From an uncultured Pelagibacteraceae bacterium (GTDB taxonomy: Bacteria > Pseudomonadota > Alphaproteobacteria > Pelagibacterales > Pelagibacteraceae), in assembly GCA_902597555.1 (NCBI GenBank), contig CACJYE010000003.1:1-51771 (forward strand): a stretch of 51,771 nucleotides of DNA, written 5' to 3'. Of the stretch, positions 50,885-51,771 are shown piece after piece. Position 1 is the stretch's first letter, and every line of letters begins with the position of its first letter. The notes beneath the pieces were generated by a model. The model did no database searches. It was not told the DNA's origin and worked only from the letters and a program-made list of their open reading frames with translations. A program made the translations under genes and the position numbers.

Positions 50885-51771
50885 ATGAAAAAAAAAATAA
50901 ACATATCAATTGTTGGAACAGGACTAATGGGTTTACAACATATAAAAGCTATTCAAAAATCAAAGAAGGTAAACCTTCATTCGATAGTAGAGATTGGTCA
51001 TAACGCTAAAAATTTATCTAAAAAATTTAAGATCCCATTGTATTCAAATACAGATGAACTGTTAAATTCGAAAAATTTAGATGCAGTAATTGTTGCTACT
51101 CCAAATCAACTTCATGAAAAACATACACTCAGTTTTTTAAAGAAAAAAATTCCGGTATTATTAGAAAAACCTATTTCAGATAATATTAATTCAGCTAAAA
51201 AAATTATTAGTAGTGCTAATAAAAATAAAACACCATTATTGATAGGTTATCATAGAAGACATAACTCAATAGTATCAAAGGTAAAAGGTTTAATTGATAA
51301 AGGAAAATTAGGAAATATAGTTTCAGCAAATGTTTTATGTTGGCTTTATAAACACAAAACCTATTACAAAGAAAAATGGAGAGTAAGTAAAGGTGGCGGG
51401 CCTTTAGGTATCAATTTGGTTCATGACATTGACATGATTTGTTATTTATTGGGTTCAATAAAATATGTTCAAGCGTTTACAACAAATATAACCAGAAAAT
51501 TTCAAGTAGAAGATACAGCTACAATAAGTTTGATCTTTAATTCAGGAGCACTTTGTACACTAAATTTGTCAGATACAATTGTTGCACCTTGGAGTTATGA
51601 ATTAACTGCTGGAGAAAATCCTGCATACCCAATTACAAACCAATCTGCATATATGATTGGAGGCACAAATGGTTCTTTACAGTTTCCTAATCTTAAATAT
51701 TGGTTCTATAAAAAAGAACGAAGCTGGTGGAATAAGATTTTTGTGAATGAAGATAAAAACAAAAAAGATGA
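50885..51771 (+). CDS. Gfo/Idh/MocA family oxidoreductase, C-terminus cut by window edge
   Basis: I translated this frame from the ATG at 50885, one base after the galM stop, to the end of the window (295 complete codons, no stop). It has the Rossmann segment ISIVGTGLMGLQH (8-20), the EKP motif in LLEKPIS near residue 95, and GGGPLGINLVHDIDMICYLLG near 171 with the likely catalytic Asp/His pair. It is co-directional with SDR and galM and likely co-transcribed. The substrate is unknown. Confidence 0.88.
   Translation, partial: MKKKINISIVGTGLMGLQHIKAIQKSKKVNLHSIVEIGHNAKNLSKKFKIPLYSNTDELLNSKNLDAVIVATPNQLHEKHTLSFLKKKIPVLLEKPISDNINSAKKIISSANKNKTPLLIGYHRRHNSIVSKVKGLIDKGKLGNIVSANVLCWLYKHKTYYKEKWRVSKGGGPLGINLVHDIDMICYLLGSIKYVQAFTTNITRKFQVEDTATISLIFNSGALCTLNLSDTIVAPWSYELTAGENPAYPITNQSAYMIGGTNGSLQFPNLKYWFYKKERSWWNKIFVNEDKNKKD

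Noticed and set aside
1..51771. CRISPR arrays, tRNA or rRNA genes, insertion sequences and phage genes
   Set aside because: I looked for regular direct repeats, cloverleaf-like sequences with the T-loop pattern, transposase and integrase motifs, and saw none.

Overview
The window is a dense, very AT-rich (roughly 30% GC by eye) stretch of bacterial chromosome with short or absent intergenic gaps, many stop/start overlaps, and almost only carbohydrate and carboxylate uptake and catabolism genes. There is no rRNA, tRNA, mobile element, phage gene or CRISPR array. Protein families (TRAP and TTT transporters, frcA-like single-domain sugar ATPases, alphaproteobacterial-type Iol enzymes), base composition and compactness suggest a streamlined marine alphaproteobacterium of the SAR11/HIMB59 (AEGEAN-169) kind. 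That placement is inference; there is no phylogenetic marker in the window.

Layout. 1-5262 (minus): a glycoside cluster with a CUT1-type binding protein, two permeases, a GH4 glycosidase and a GH1 beta-glucosidase cut by the window edge. 5403-9163 (minus): a sugar-binding protein followed by an SDR, a fuconolactonase-like amidohydrolase and an aldo/keto reductase. 9304-14142: a LacI-type regulator, a CUT2 permease and ATPase, iolG, and the divergent iolE. Together with the binding protein this looks like an inositol uptake and catabolism locus under one repressor. 14227-18334: a 2-hydroxyacid dehydrogenase and a TRAP transporter. 18375-20183: a Sel1 protein and a di-haem cytochrome c peroxidase. 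20214-24109: a Gfo/Idh oxidoreductase, a 2-hydroxyacid dehydrogenase and two Fe(II)/2-oxoglutarate oxygenases. 24110-29614: an unusual set made of a PanE-like reductase, a homologue of the human zinc hydrolase C11orf54, a winged-helix regulator, a PanB-like protein without the usual metal ligands, a HpcH/HpaI aldolase and an aldehyde dehydrogenase. 29707-33734: iolD, a Gfo/Idh enzyme and a 2-hydroxyacid dehydrogenase. 33757-38802: a ribose/fucose-type ABC importer with fucU, a PfkB kinase and an SDR. 38799-39794: a PdxA2-like dehydrogenase. 39864-44498: a TTT (TctCBA) transporter with an SDR and a ROK kinase. 44752-51771: a third CUT2 importer whose permease carries a large insertion, then a PhyH oxygenase, an SDR, galM and a Gfo/Idh gene cut by the window edge.

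How it fits together. Six different importers (one CUT1, three CUT2, one TRAP, one TTT) feed redox and aldolase enzymes that would turn sugars, sugar acids and inositols into pyruvate-level metabolites. Binding-protein genes stand out: each is followed by a strong hairpin or terminator, and four share a strong purine-rich ribosome binding site. This points to a common design for making much more binding protein than membrane components.

The parts most likely to be new are the 24.1-29.6 kb gene set, whose PanB-like and PanE-like members have lost diagnostic active-site residues and whose promoter regions share a 20-bp motif; the intrinsic terminator buried inside the start of tctB; and the roughly 125-140-residue insertion in the permease at 45730-47325.
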